Shown piece by piece: positions 10,402-19,734 of a stretch of DNA of 64,000 bases. Origin of the DNA: Duganella margarita (GTDB taxonomy: Bacteria; Pseudomonadota; Gammaproteobacteria; Burkholderiales; Burkholderiaceae_D); the NCBI RefSeq assembly GCF_009857535.1, contig NZ_WWCS01000008.1, forward strand, positions 124,001 through 188,000, in the 5' to 3' direction. The position numbers and the translations under genes were made by a program. Every line of letters begins with the position of its first letter. Position 1 is the stretch's first letter. The notes below the pieces were generated by a model. That model had not been told where the DNA came from, made no database searches, and was given only the letters and a program-made list of their open reading frames with translations.

Positions 10402-12393
10402 ATGTCCCGTTTTGTCCGCTTTGTCGCGCCCCTTCTGGCGCTGATCGCGCTGCTGATGCAGCCTGCCCGTGCTGAAGACTTCCTCGATCCATCGGAGGCG
10501 TTCAAGTTTTCGGCGCGCATGGTGGATGGGCATACCGTTGCGGTGACTTTCCAGATTGCCGACGGCTATTACATGTATCGCGAGCGCTTCAAGTTCAGCG
10601 CCGCCGGCGCGCAACTTGGTGCGCCGCAGATCCCGCCGGGTAAAGTGCACTATGACGAGACGTTTGCCAAGGACGTGGAGACGTATCGCAAGAGCGTGAC
10701 CATCACTATTCCGGTCAACGCCAGCGGCGCGTTCACGCTGTTGGCCGGCGGCCAGGGATGTTCGGAAAAAGGACTGTGCTATGCGCCGCAGGATTACAAG
10801 GCTGCGCTGACCGGCAGCGGCTCGGTGCCATTGCCGGCCGCAGCCGCGCCAGCCACACCGGCAGCCACATTGGCAGCCACCCCGGCCGCAGCGCCGGCCA
10901 GCGTGGCCACGCAGCGCGCCTCGACGACCGCAGTCCCGACCGCAACGACGACTGCGACGGACGCCGCCACGCCAGGCGCTGCAGGGCAGGGCGCGGTCAA
11001 CATCGGCGTCGACGGCGGCAAGCCTGCCGCAGCCGGTCCCGGCGTCAAGATCTATACCATCCCCAATCCTACCGCTGTCGACATCGTGCCACCGGCGCCA
11101 GCGCAGCAAGCCGCCGCACCTGTCGCCCCGGTCAATGACGCCGGCCATCTGGAAGCCGCACTGAAGAGCGGCAAGCTGCTGGTGATCCTGCCGCTGTTTG
11201 CGCTGCTGGGCCTGGGCCTGTCGTTCACGCCATGCGTGCTGCCGATGGTGCCGATCCTGTCCTCCATCATCGTCGGCGAGGGCGAGAACACCACCCGCAG
11301 CCGCGCACTGGCGCTGTCGGTCACCTACGCGCTGGGCATGGCGCTGGTCTACACCGCGCTGGGCGTGGCCGCCGGCCTGGCTGGCGAAGGTTTGGCCAGT
11401 ACCTTGCAGAATCCGTGGGTGCTGGGCGCGTTTGCCCTCTTGATGGCGCTGCTGTCGCTGTCGATGTTCGGTTTCTACGAACTGCAAGTCCCGGCCGCGC
11501 TACAGAGCAAGCTGAGCACAGTTTCCAACCGCCAGTCGTCGGGCAAGCTGGCCGGCGTGTTCGTCATGGGTGCGATTTCCGCGCTGATCGTCGGCCCTTG
11601 CGTGGCCGCGCCATTGGCCGCCGCGCTGGTCTACATCAGCCAGTCGCGGGACGTCGTCATTGGCGGCAGCGCGCTGTTTGCGATGGCGGTCGGCATGAGT
11701 GTGCCGCTGATCCTGGTAGGCGTATCGGCCGGCACGCTGCTGCCGAAAGCCGGCATGTGGATGGACGCGGTCAAACGCTTCTTCGGCGTGCTGATGCTGG
11801 CGGTCGGCTGGTGGCTGGTGTCGCCGGTGCTGCCAGGCGCCGTTCAAATGATGGGCTGGGCCGCGCTGTTGGTCGGCTACGGCATGTATCTGCTACTGAA
11901 CAGCGGCCAATGGATCGCTAAATCGCTGGCTGTCATTGTGATAGTGCTGGGCGTGGCGCAACTGGTGGGCGTGGTCAGCGGTAGCCGCGATCCGCTGGCG
12001 CCGCTGGCACACCTGACTGGCAAGGGCCACGATACGCCGCTGGCCTTCCAGCGCGTCAAGAACGTGCAGCAATTGGACGCCATCCTCGCGCAAACCGGCG
12101 GCAAAACCGCCATCCTGGACTTCTATGCCGACTGGTGCGTGTCCTGCAAGGAGATGGAAAAACTGACCTTCGTCGATAAGGCCGTGCGCGCCAGGCTGGC
12201 CAACACCGTGCTGCTGCAAGTGGACGTGACCGCCAACGATGACGACGATAAAGCCATGCTGAAACGCTTCGGCCTGTTCGGCCCGCCGGGCATCATCCTG
12301 TTCGACAAACAGGGCAAGGAAATCCCGAACGCGCGCGTGATCGGCTTCCAGGATGCGGCGAAATTCACCGCATCCCTGTCCGCCTTGAACTAA
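10402..12393 (+). CDS. dsbD: Thiol:disulfide interchange protein DsbD
   Basis: A 663-residue inner membrane reductase that carries electrons from cytoplasmic thioredoxin to periplasmic DsbC, DsbG and cytochrome c maturation factors. After the signal peptide comes the N-terminal alpha domain with the redox pair Cys120/Cys126 (GQGCSEKGLCYAPQ). An Ala/Thr/Pro-rich linker spans about residues 134-247, unusually long. The eight-helix membrane domain has its pair at Cys278 (FTPCVLPMVP) and Cys400 (VGPCVAAPLA). The C-terminal thioredoxin-like gamma domain has CVSC at 579-582. All six catalytic cysteines are present. Start ATG 10402 follows GAGAAGG. The stop abuts the next convergent gene with no gap. 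Confidence 0.95.
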   Translation: MSRFVRFVAPLLALIALLMQPARAEDFLDPSEAFKFSARMVDGHTVAVTFQIADGYYMYRERFKFSAAGAQLGAPQIPPGKVHYDETFAKDVETYRKSVTITIPVNASGAFTLLAGGQGCSEKGLCYAPQDYKAALTGSGSVPLPAAAAPATPAATLAATPAAAPASVATQRASTTAVPTATTTATDAATPGAAGQGAVNIGVDGGKPAAAGPGVKIYTIPNPTAVDIVPPAPAQQAAAPVAPVNDAGHLEAALKSGKLLVILPLFALLGLGLSFTPCVLPMVPILSSIIVGEGENTTRSRALALSVTYALGMALVYTALGVAAGLAGEGLASTLQNPWVLGAFALLMALLSLSMFGFYELQVPAALQSKLSTVSNRQSSGKLAGVFVMGAISALIVGPCVAAPLAAALVYISQSRDVVIGGSALFAMAVGMSVPLILVGVSAGTLLPKAGMWMDAVKRFFGVLMLAVGWWLVSPVLPGAVQMMGWAALLVGYGMYLLLNSGQWIAKSLAVIVIVLGVAQLVGVVSGSRDPLAPLAHLTGKGHDTPLAFQRVKNVQQLDAILAQTGGKTAILDFYADWCVSCKEMEKLTFVDKAVRARLANTVLLQVDVTANDDDDKAMLKRFGLFGPPGIILFDKQGKEIPNARVIGFQDAAKFTASLSALN

Positions 12394-12942
12394 TCAACCA
12401 CGCTGTGGGCCAGGACCGCCCCAGCCTTCGTGCTGTTCGCCGCCATGGCCCCAGCCGCCGCGCTGGCCATGGTGACCACGACCCCAGCGGCCATGACGGC
12501 CGCTACGCTCGCCACCCAGGCCGTGCTCATCAAAAAGCGTCTGCTGCGCCGGGTTCAGCTGGCCGTAGAAAGCGGTGACGGCTTTCACGCGGGTTTCCAG
12601 GAACGCTTCACGTTTCTTGGTCATGTCCAGCGCCAGCGTCAGGCGTTCCGGCGCGGTCAGCTTGTCGAATGGCTTGTGCTCTGCGCGCTTGCCGTCAAAC
12701 GCTGGCGGTTTGATCGCAGCCTGATAGTTGGCCCAGGCCGATTCCTGTTGCGCGGTCAGCTTCAGCAAGTCATGCAGGCGCGCCTGGCGCTTGGCATACA
12801 TATCGGCCATCTTGGCCTGCATTTGCTCCTTGCTCGGATGGGCGTCGTGCTGCGTCGGCGCCGGCTTGGCTTCCTGGGCCTGCGCTGCGGCCATGCCCAG
12901 TACGGTGAAACCGATCAGTATGCTTTTGCGTAAGATGTTCAT
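12394..12942 (-). CDS. LTXXQ-motif periplasmic protein (Spy/CpxP-like)
   Basis: A 182-residue exported protein with a signal peptide ending GMAAAQAQ. It contains the LTXXQ motif twice (LTAQQESAW and LNPAQQTLF), as in Spy and CpxP, helical periplasmic chaperones that respond to envelope stress. The last 40 residues are rich in Gly, His, Trp and Arg, which could bind metal ions. Start ATG 12942 follows AAGGAAC. It is divergent from a response regulator/kinase pair, the same layout as cpxP and cpxRA in enterobacteria. The function as a stress chaperone or signalling inhibitor is inference. Confidence 0.8.
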   Translation of the reverse strand: MNILRKSILIGFTVLGMAAAQAQEAKPAPTQHDAHPSKEQMQAKMADMYAKRQARLHDLLKLTAQQESAWANYQAAIKPPAFDGKRAEHKPFDKLTAPERLTLALDMTKKREAFLETRVKAVTAFYGQLNPAQQTLFDEHGLGGERSGRHGRWGRGHHGQRGGWGHGGEQHEGWGGPGPQRG

Positions 12943-13135
12943 GGTTGTTCCTTCATGGTGACGAGTTAAATAATTCGCGTTGTTTTCGCGCTTGGTGCCA
13001 TCTTGGTCGCCCAAGGTTGCGCTTACGTTTCGCTGCCCGAAGTTTTTGTATCCAGATGTTTCGCCTCCAAGTACCCCCTACGGACTTATACAAGACGATA
13101 CAATTGGTATCTGGTCTTGCATGGATAATGGGCGC

Positions 13136-13864
13136 ATGGAACCGACATCTACAATTTTGATCGTTGACGACGATCGCGACATCCGCACGCTGCTGGCGGA
13201 TTACCTTGAATCAAACGGCTATCGCGCCTTGTGCGCGGCCGATGGCACAGCCATGTGGAAGCTATTGGACGAAGCCCGTCCGGAACTGGTGGTGCTGGAC
13301 TTGAACCTGCCCGGCGACGACGGCCTGACGCTATGCCGCAAGCTGCGCGCCCACTCGACGCTGCCGGTGATCATGCTGACCGCCCGCAACGAACCGCTGG
13401 ACCGCATCCTGGGCCTGGAAATGGGCGCCGACGATTACCTGCCGAAACCGTTCGAGCCGCGCGAGCTGCTGGCGCGCATCCGCAGCGTTCTGCGCCGCAG
13501 CAACGCCATGCCGGTCGGCTCCGGCACCGACAAGGCGCAGCAGATGAAATTCTCCGGCTGGACGCTGGACCTGACCGCGCGCCACCTGCTCAATCCGGAC
13601 GGCATCGTCATCATGCTGTCGGGCGCCGAGTTCCGCCTGCTCAAGGTCTTCCTCGAGCATCCGAACCGCGTGCTCAACCGCGACCAGCTGCTGAACCTGA
13701 CCCAGGGCCGCGACGCCGATCCGTTCGACCGCTCGATCGACATCCAGATCAGCCGTCTGCGCCAGAAGCTGGGCGAAGACGCGCGCATGCCGCAAATCAT
13801 CAAAACCGTCCGCAACGGCGGTTATGTGCTGGCGGGCCAGGTCGCGGTGGAGCCGCAAGCGTGA
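13136..13864 (+). CDS. OmpR-family DNA-binding response regulator
   Basis: A 242-residue two-component regulator. The receiver domain has the acidic pair at residues 11-12, phosphoacceptor Asp55 (LVVLDLNLPG), Thr82 and Lys104 (YLPKPFEPRE). The C-terminal winged helix (about 140-235) ends with RQKLGEDARMPQIIKTVRNG, the standard OmpR/PhoB DNA-binding signature. ATG 13121 is an alternative in-frame start adding five residues; neither has a strong ribosome binding site. It overlaps the kinase gene by four bases and likely controls the divergent LTXXQ gene and perhaps the RND operon downstream. Confidence 0.93.
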   Translation: MEPTSTILIVDDDRDIRTLLADYLESNGYRALCAADGTAMWKLLDEARPELVVLDLNLPGDDGLTLCRKLRAHSTLPVIMLTARNEPLDRILGLEMGADDYLPKPFEPRELLARIRSVLRRSNAMPVGSGTDKAQQMKFSGWTLDLTARHLLNPDGIVIMLSGAEFRLLKVFLEHPNRVLNRDQLLNLTQGRDADPFDRSIDIQISRLRQKLGEDARMPQIIKTVRNGGYVLAGQVAVEPQA

Positions 13865-15219
13865 AAGCCTTCCTCGGGTCGATGACCGGCCGCGTGTTCC
13901 TGGTGCTGTTGTTGGGCATCGTGGCGTCAGCGGCGCTGACCCAGTGGCTGGCCGTCAACGAACGGTCGCGCGCGCTGCAGCGCTACCGCGACTTCCACGC
14001 GCTGGAGCGCGCCGAACAACTGATCACCACCGCCGACGCCATGCCGGACAGCGCCCGCCCGACCTTTCTGGTGGCGGCCGCGCGCGGCACCGTGCGGCTG
14101 GAGCTGAGCGACGCACCACAGGCGCAAACGCTGGCGCCGACCGAATTCTCGACTGCGCTGCAACAGCGCCTGGGCGCTGGCTTCAAGCTGGGGCCGCTGG
14201 CCGAACACCTGGCCGCCTGCGACCAGCCGCGCCAGCCCACCAGCATCTTCGCCTCCAGCCAGTGGAAGGGCACCTGCGAAGCCATCAACATTTACCTGCA
14301 TGACGGCCAGGTGCTCAAGCTGTCGGTGCTGCCGCCGCGCGCGCCGCCGGCCGCCTCCACCAACAGCGAACTGGTGTCGCTGCTGCCGTTCCTGCTGAGC
14401 ATTGCCTTCCTGGCCTACCTGGTGGCGCGCATGTCGATGCGCCCGCTGAAGCAGCTGGCGCAGGCCGCCAAGGACCTGGGCAACGACATCAACCACCCGC
14501 CAGTGGTGCTGAGCGGCGCGGCCGAAATCCGCCAGGCCAGCGCCGCCTTCAACGCCATGCAGGCGCGCATCCGCCAGCACATCACCCAGCGCACGCAGAT
14601 GCTGGCCGCCATCACCCACGACTTGCAGACGCCGCTGACGCGCCTGCGCCTGCGGCTGGAGAAGGTCGGCGACAAGGAACTGCAGCAACGCCTGATCGAC
14701 GACCTGTCGGCCATGCAGCAAATGGTCAAGGAAGGGCTGGACCTGGCGCGCAGCATGGACTCGACCGAAACCATGCAGGCGCTGGACCTCGACGCGCTGC
14801 TCGACAGCGTGTGCAGCGACGCCACCGACACCGGCCAGCAGGTCGCGTTGCGCGGACGCGCGGCGATGGCGCTGATGGGCCGGCCGCTGGCGATCCGCCG
14901 CTGCCTGGTCAACCTGATCGACAACGCCGTCAAATACGGCCAGTACGCCAACGTGACCGTGGAGCGGCTGGTGGGCTCGTCGCGTATCAGCATCCGCGAC
15001 GGCGGTCCCGGCATTGCGCCGGACCAGATGGCGCGCGTGTTTGAACCGTTTTACCGTATCGAAACCTCGCGTTCGCGCGAGTCTGGCGGCACAGGTCTGG
15101 GACTGACCATTGCCCGCAATATCGCCGAGCAGCACGGCGCCAATGTCACGCTGGCCAACCATCAGGACGGCGGACTGGAAGTCACGCTGGTGCTGCCCGA
15201 GTATTACGTCGGCAACTAA
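13861..15219 (+). CDS. EnvZ-type sensor histidine kinase
   Basis: A 452-residue inner membrane kinase, partner of the preceding regulator. Two transmembrane helices (about residues 8-28 and 165-190) frame a periplasmic sensor region. Then come HAMP, the dimerisation helix with phosphoacceptor His253 in AAITHDLQTPLTRLR, and the ATPase domain with N box VNLIDNAVKYG, G1 box DGGPGIAP, F box FEPFYR and G2 box GGTGLGLTI. The GTG start at 13861 overlaps the regulator stop codon; ATG 13882 is an alternative. Translation coupling is likely. The signal sensed is not evident. Confidence 0.93.
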   Translation: MKAFLGSMTGRVFLVLLLGIVASAALTQWLAVNERSRALQRYRDFHALERAEQLITTADAMPDSARPTFLVAAARGTVRLELSDAPQAQTLAPTEFSTALQQRLGAGFKLGPLAEHLAACDQPRQPTSIFASSQWKGTCEAINIYLHDGQVLKLSVLPPRAPPAASTNSELVSLLPFLLSIAFLAYLVARMSMRPLKQLAQAAKDLGNDINHPPVVLSGAAEIRQASAAFNAMQARIRQHITQRTQMLAAITHDLQTPLTRLRLRLEKVGDKELQQRLIDDLSAMQQMVKEGLDLARSMDSTETMQALDLDALLDSVCSDATDTGQQVALRGRAAMALMGRPLAIRRCLVNLIDNAVKYGQYANVTVERLVGSSRISIRDGGPGIAPDQMARVFEPFYRIETSRSRESGGTGLGLTIARNIAEQHGANVTLANHQDGGLEVTLVLPEYYVGN

Positions 15220-15345
15220 CCAACACGGCGCACAAAAAAGCGTCTTGCAGTAATACTGGTGCAGTTTTTCTGGTCGATACTATGCGACAATATTCCGCCT
15301 TGTGCTTGGCGGCAATGTTTTTCGACGTGAAAATTATTATTAAAA

Positions 15346-16512
15346 ATGAAAAAATCTTCCCTGGCGTTTCTGGTCGGCGCAATCGTGGTAGTGGGTGGCG
15401 GCATCTGGTATATGACGCATCATAGTGCGCAGCCGGCCTCCGGTAACAAGCTGAACGGCAACGGTCCGCAGGGGCCGACCACCGTCAGCATCATCGCGCC
15501 AAAGCGTCAGGACGTGCCGGTGGTGCTCCAGGCCAATGGCACGGTGACGCCGATCAGCACCGTCGACCTGCATCCGCAAACCACCAGCACCATTGCCAAG
15601 GTGCACATCAAGGAAGGCCAGTTCGTCAAATCCGGCCAATTGATGTTCACGCTGGACGACCGCACCGAGCGCGCCAACATCGACAAGGCCCAGGCCCAGG
15701 TCGAACGCGACCGCGCCGCGCTGGCCGACTACGAGCGCCAGTACAAGCGCTCGATGGACTTGCTGGCGCAGAAATTCATCGCCCAGGGCGCCGTCGATAC
15801 GCTCAAGAGCCAGGTCGATTCCGCCCGCGCCGTGCTGCAGGCCGACATAGCCGCCGTGCGCGGCGCCAACGTGGACGCCAGCTACACCGCGATCCGCGCG
15901 CCGATGAACGGCCGGGTCGGCGCCATCAACGTCTATCCGGGCAGCCTGGTGCAGATGACCACGCTGCTGACTTCGGTCACGCAGCTGGACCCGATCACCG
16001 TCGCCTTCACCTTGCCGGAAACCTCGCTGAGTGGCCTGATGGCGGCGCAGCGCGAAGGCGCGGTGCCGGTGCAGGTAACGCTGGACAACTCGACGCTGGC
16101 CGTCAACGGCAAGCTCAGCTTTATCGACAACACGGTCGATCCGGTGGCCGGCGTGATCCGCGTCAAGGCCCAGTTCGATAACAGGGACACCGCGCTGTGG
16201 CCGGGCCAGTACGTCAACACCAAGCTGATTTCGCACGTCTTGAAAGACGCGACGGTGATTCCGCAAAACGCTATCATTAGCAACACCCGCGGCACCTTTG
16301 TCTACGCGGTGGACAAGGACCAGTCGGCCAAGGTGGTCAACATCAAGCGCCTGTATGCATTTGGCGAAAACGCCGCCGTCTCCGGTCTGGCCGGCGACGA
16401 ACAAGTGATTGTCGACGGCAAGCAAAACCTGCGGCCGGGCGGCAAAGTCCGCGTCGCCTCGGCCGACAAGCCGGTCGATACCAAGGTTGATGATAGCAAG
16501 CAGAAGGGCTAA
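15346..16512 (+). CDS. RND efflux periplasmic adaptor subunit
   Basis: A 388-residue membrane fusion protein that bridges an RND pump and an outer membrane channel. It has an N-terminal hydrophobic anchor (about residues 5-23) without a lipobox cysteine, the lipoyl halves around VDLHPQTTSTIAKVHIKEGQ and APMNGRVGAINVYPGSLV, a coiled-coil hairpin between them, and beta-barrel and membrane-proximal domains. The closest named relatives I recognise are MdtA-type adaptors. It lies four bases upstream of the pump gene. There is no outer membrane factor gene here, so a TolC-like channel encoded elsewhere would be needed. Confidence 0.92.
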   Translation: MKKSSLAFLVGAIVVVGGGIWYMTHHSAQPASGNKLNGNGPQGPTTVSIIAPKRQDVPVVLQANGTVTPISTVDLHPQTTSTIAKVHIKEGQFVKSGQLMFTLDDRTERANIDKAQAQVERDRAALADYERQYKRSMDLLAQKFIAQGAVDTLKSQVDSARAVLQADIAAVRGANVDASYTAIRAPMNGRVGAINVYPGSLVQMTTLLTSVTQLDPITVAFTLPETSLSGLMAAQREGAVPVQVTLDNSTLAVNGKLSFIDNTVDPVAGVIRVKAQFDNRDTALWPGQYVNTKLISHVLKDATVIPQNAIISNTRGTFVYAVDKDQSAKVVNIKRLYAFGENAAVSGLAGDEQVIVDGKQNLRPGGKVRVASADKPVDTKVDDSKQKG

Positions 16513-16515
16513 GCG

Positions 16516-19500
16516 ATGAACCTTTCCGAGTTGTGCATCCGCCGTCCGGTGATGGTGGTGCTGTTGTCGGCCACCCTGATCCTGGCCGGCGTGCTGGCGT
16601 ACTTCTACATCCCGGTGGCGGCGCTGCCGAGCTACAACACACCGGTGATCAACGTCTCGGCCGACCTGCCGGGCGCCTCGCCGGACACCATGGCGTCGTC
16701 GGTGGCGCTGCCGCTGGAGAAGCAGTTCTCCACCATCGCCGGCCTTAGTCTCATCACCTCCACCAACACGCTGGGCAATTCCTCGCTGACCCTGGAGTTT
16801 GACCCGAGCATCAACGTCAACGAAGCGGCGGTCGATGTGCAGGCGGCGCTGCTGCGCGCGCAACGCCAGCTGCCGATCGAGATGACCGACCTGCCGTCCT
16901 ACCGCAAGGTCAACCCGGCCGACGCGCCGGTGCTGTTCATGACCATGAACTCGCCGTCGCTGACCTTGTCCGAGCTGAACGACTACGCCGAAAACCTGAT
17001 CGCGCCATCGCTGTCCACGCTGCCTGGCGTGGCGCAGGTGACGGTCAACGGCCAGAAACGCTTTGCCGTGCGGGTGCGCGCCAAGTCCGACCTGATGAAC
17101 GCGCGCAACCTGACGCTGGACGAACTGCAGCAGGCGATCAAATCTGCCAACGCCAACACGCCGCTGGGTATTCTCGACGGCCCGAGCCAGACGCTGACCA
17201 TCACCGGCAACGCCCAGCTGATGAAAGCCGCCGACTACGCCGAGCTGATCATCGCGCAGCGCAACGGCCAGCCGGTGCGCCTGAAGGACGTGGCCGACGT
17301 GCAGGACAGTTTCCAGTCGACCAAGGCGGCCGGCAGCTACAACGGCGAGCGCTCGATCGTGCTGCTGGTGCAGCGCCAGCCGGACGCCAACACCGTGCAA
17401 GTGGTGGACGGCGTGCGCCGCCTGCTGCCGCAGTTCAAGGCGCAATTGCCGGCCTCGATCAACATCAACCTGGTCAACGACCGTTCGGTGTCGATCCGCG
17501 AAGCGATCCACGACGTCAACCTGACGCTGCTGCTGACCATCGGCCTGGTGGTGATGGTGATCTTCCTGTTCCTGCGCCGCGCCGCCGCCACCTTTATTCC
17601 GGCCATCACCATGCCGATCTCGCTGCTCGGTGCGCTGGCCTTGCTGTACGCCTTCGGCTACTCGCTGGACAACGTCTCGCTGCTCGGCATTACGCTGGCA
17701 GTCGGCCTGGTGGTCGATGACGCCATCGTGGTGCTGGAAAACATCGTGCGTCACATTGAGATGGGCAAGCGGCCGCTGGAAGCGTCGCTGATCGGCGCCA
17801 AGGAGATGGGCTTCACCATCATCTCGATTTCCGTGTCGCTGGTGGCGGTGTTCATTCCGATCTTTTTCATGCCGGGCGTGATCGGCCTGATGTTCCACGA
17901 ATTCGCCGTGGTGGTGGCACTGTCGGTGCTGGTGTCGGCGGCGGTGTCGCTGATGCTGGTGCCGATGCTGGCCAGCCGCCTGCTGCCGGCCGACGCCATC
18001 GATCCGGAACACGACAAAGGCAACTTCATCGGCCGCTGGTTTGAAGCCGGTTTCGGCGCGCTGCGCGACTTTTACGCGCGCACGCTGGACGTGGCGCTGC
18101 ACCACCGCTACATCGTGCTGGCGGCCGCGCTGGGTACCTTCGCGCTGACGGCGGTGCTGTACATCACCACGCCGAAAGGCTTCTTCCCGGAGGAAGACCT
18201 GGGCCAGATCCGCGTCAACACCGAAGCCTCGGAAGACATCTCGTCGTCCTCGCTGATGGAGCTGCAGGAAAAAGTCGCGGCCGTGATCAAGGCCGATCCG
18301 AACGTGCAGGACGTAACCTCCTTCGTTGGCGGCGGCAACACCGGCCGCATGTTCCTGGTGCTCAAGCCGCGCAGCGAACGCAAGCGCATGCCAGAAGTGC
18401 TGGACAGCCTGCGCAAGGCCACCAAGCAGGTGCCCGGCATCGCCGTCTACCTGAGCCCGGTGCAGAACTTGCAGCTGGGCGGACGCCAGTCCAAGTCGCG
18501 CTACCAGTACACGCTGCAATCGGTCAGTCCGGGCGCGCTGAACGACTGGGCCGAAAAATACATGGACCGCATGCGTGCCGACTCCGACTTCCGCGACGTC
18601 ACCAGCGACTCGCAGAACAAGGGCCTGCAAGCCTCGCTGAAGATCGACCGCGACAAGGCCAACAACCTCGGCGTGGCGATCGGCGACGTCCGCACCGCGC
18701 TGTACCTGGCCTTCGGTGAGCGCCAGGTGTCGACGATCTACTCGCCGGCCGCCAGCTACTACGTGATCCTGGAGGCGGCCGACGCCGACCGCCAGTTCGA
18801 TAGCGCGCTGACCAAGATTTCGGTGCGCAACAAGACCGGCCAGCTGGTGCAGCTGTCCAGCTTTGCCACGGTGGAGCGCACCATCGGCCCGACTGCCGTC
18901 AACCACCAGGGCCAGCTGCAGGCGATTACGCTGTCGTTCAACCTGGCGCCGGACGTGCCGCTGGGCGTGGCCACCGCCAAGATCGACCAGTGGGCCGCTG
19001 ACATGCGCCTGCCGCCATCGATCATCACCAACTACGGCGGCGATGCGGCCGTGTTCCAGAGCTCGCAAGGTAGCCAGCTGATCCTGATCGTCGCCGCGCT
19101 GGGCGTGATCTACGTGCTGCTGGGCGTGCTGTACGAGAGCTACATTCACCCGCTGACGATTCTGGCCGGCCTGCCGTCGGCGGCGGTCGGTGCGCTGCTG
19201 ACGCTGCGCCTGTTCAACCTCGACCTGACCATGATCGCCATCATCGGCATCCTGATGCTGATCGGTATCGTCAAGAAGAACGCCATCATGATGATCGACT
19301 TTGCGCTGCACGCGCAGCGTAACGAGGGGCTGACGCCGGCCGTGGCGATCCGCCAGGCCTGTATCCTGCGCTTCCGTCCGATCATGATGACCACCATGGC
19401 GGCGCTGATGGGCGCGTTGCCGATCGCGCTGGGCCTGGGCGCCGGCGCCGAATTGCGCCAGCCGCTGGGCTTGGCCGTGGTCGGCGGCCTGATCTTCTCG

Positions 19501-19665
19501 CAAGTGATCACGCTGTACATCACGCCGGTGATTTACCTGTTCCTCGACAAGTACAGCGGCACCGGCCCGATGCTGGACCACGAAATCGCCGCCGACGCCG
19601 CCATTCCGCCGGCCGAACGCGAAGCGGTGCACGCCGTTCCGCTGAAGGCCGTGAACAAGCATTGA
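16516..19665 (+). CDS. RND multidrug efflux permease (MdtB/MdtC-like)
   Basis: A 1049-residue proton-driven inner membrane transporter of the HAE1 family. Twelve transmembrane segments are arranged as one plus five in each half with two large periplasmic loops. Visible family features are the N-terminus MNLSELCIRRPVMVVLLSAT, AVGLVVDDAIVVLENIVRHIE with the TM4 proton-relay aspartates, FFPEEDLGQIRV at the second half and GILMLIGIVKKNAIMMIDFA in TM10-11. Its N-terminal sequence resembles MdtB/MdtC more than AcrB, but only one pump gene is present, so it probably works as a homotrimer. Substrates are not predictable. Confidence 0.93.
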   Translation: MNLSELCIRRPVMVVLLSATLILAGVLAYFYIPVAALPSYNTPVINVSADLPGASPDTMASSVALPLEKQFSTIAGLSLITSTNTLGNSSLTLEFDPSINVNEAAVDVQAALLRAQRQLPIEMTDLPSYRKVNPADAPVLFMTMNSPSLTLSELNDYAENLIAPSLSTLPGVAQVTVNGQKRFAVRVRAKSDLMNARNLTLDELQQAIKSANANTPLGILDGPSQTLTITGNAQLMKAADYAELIIAQRNGQPVRLKDVADVQDSFQSTKAAGSYNGERSIVLLVQRQPDANTVQVVDGVRRLLPQFKAQLPASININLVNDRSVSIREAIHDVNLTLLLTIGLVVMVIFLFLRRAAATFIPAITMPISLLGALALLYAFGYSLDNVSLLGITLAVGLVVDDAIVVLENIVRHIEMGKRPLEASLIGAKEMGFTIISISVSLVAVFIPIFFMPGVIGLMFHEFAVVVALSVLVSAAVSLMLVPMLASRLLPADAIDPEHDKGNFIGRWFEAGFGALRDFYARTLDVALHHRYIVLAAALGTFALTAVLYITTPKGFFPEEDLGQIRVNTEASEDISSSSLMELQEKVAAVIKADPNVQDVTSFVGGGNTGRMFLVLKPRSERKRMPEVLDSLRKATKQVPGIAVYLSPVQNLQLGGRQSKSRYQYTLQSVSPGALNDWAEKYMDRMRADSDFRDVTSDSQNKGLQASLKIDRDKANNLGVAIGDVRTALYLAFGERQVSTIYSPAASYYVILEAADADRQFDSALTKISVRNKTGQLVQLSSFATVERTIGPTAVNHQGQLQAITLSFNLAPDVPLGVATAKIDQWAADMRLPPSIITNYGGDAAVFQSSQGSQLILIVAALGVIYVLLGVLYESYIHPLTILAGLPSAAVGALLTLRLFNLDLTMIAIIGILMLIGIVKKNAIMMIDFALHAQRNEGLTPAVAIRQACILRFRPIMMTTMAALMGALPIALGLGAGAELRQPLGLAVVGGLIFSQVITLYITPVIYLFLDKYSGTGPMLDHEIAADAAIPPAEREAVHAVPLKAVNKH

Positions 19666-19686
19666 GCAGTGACAAGTTGATGTAAA

Positions 19687-19732
19687 GATCGTCTCTTTAT
19701 CATGGGCTTTTGGCCCGGATAAAGAGGCGATC
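19687..19732 (+). promoter_or_regulatory. Long hairpin covering the ribosome binding site of the next gene
   Basis: GATCGTCTCTTTATC at 19687-19701 pairs with GATAAAGAGGCGATC at 19718-19732 with one mismatch, and the loop itself can form GGGC/GCCC. The right arm contains GAGG, the ribosome binding site for ATG 19735. In RNA the site would be buried in the stem. It could be a translational switch or thermometer, or simply the terminator of the RND operon, though no T-run follows. Confidence 0.6.
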
Positions 19733-19734
19733 GG

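Noticed and set aside
13121..13135. Upstream start for the response regulator adding MDNGR
   Set aside because: No better ribosome binding site than for ATG 13136, and receiver domains usually start close to the first strand. It cannot be excluded.
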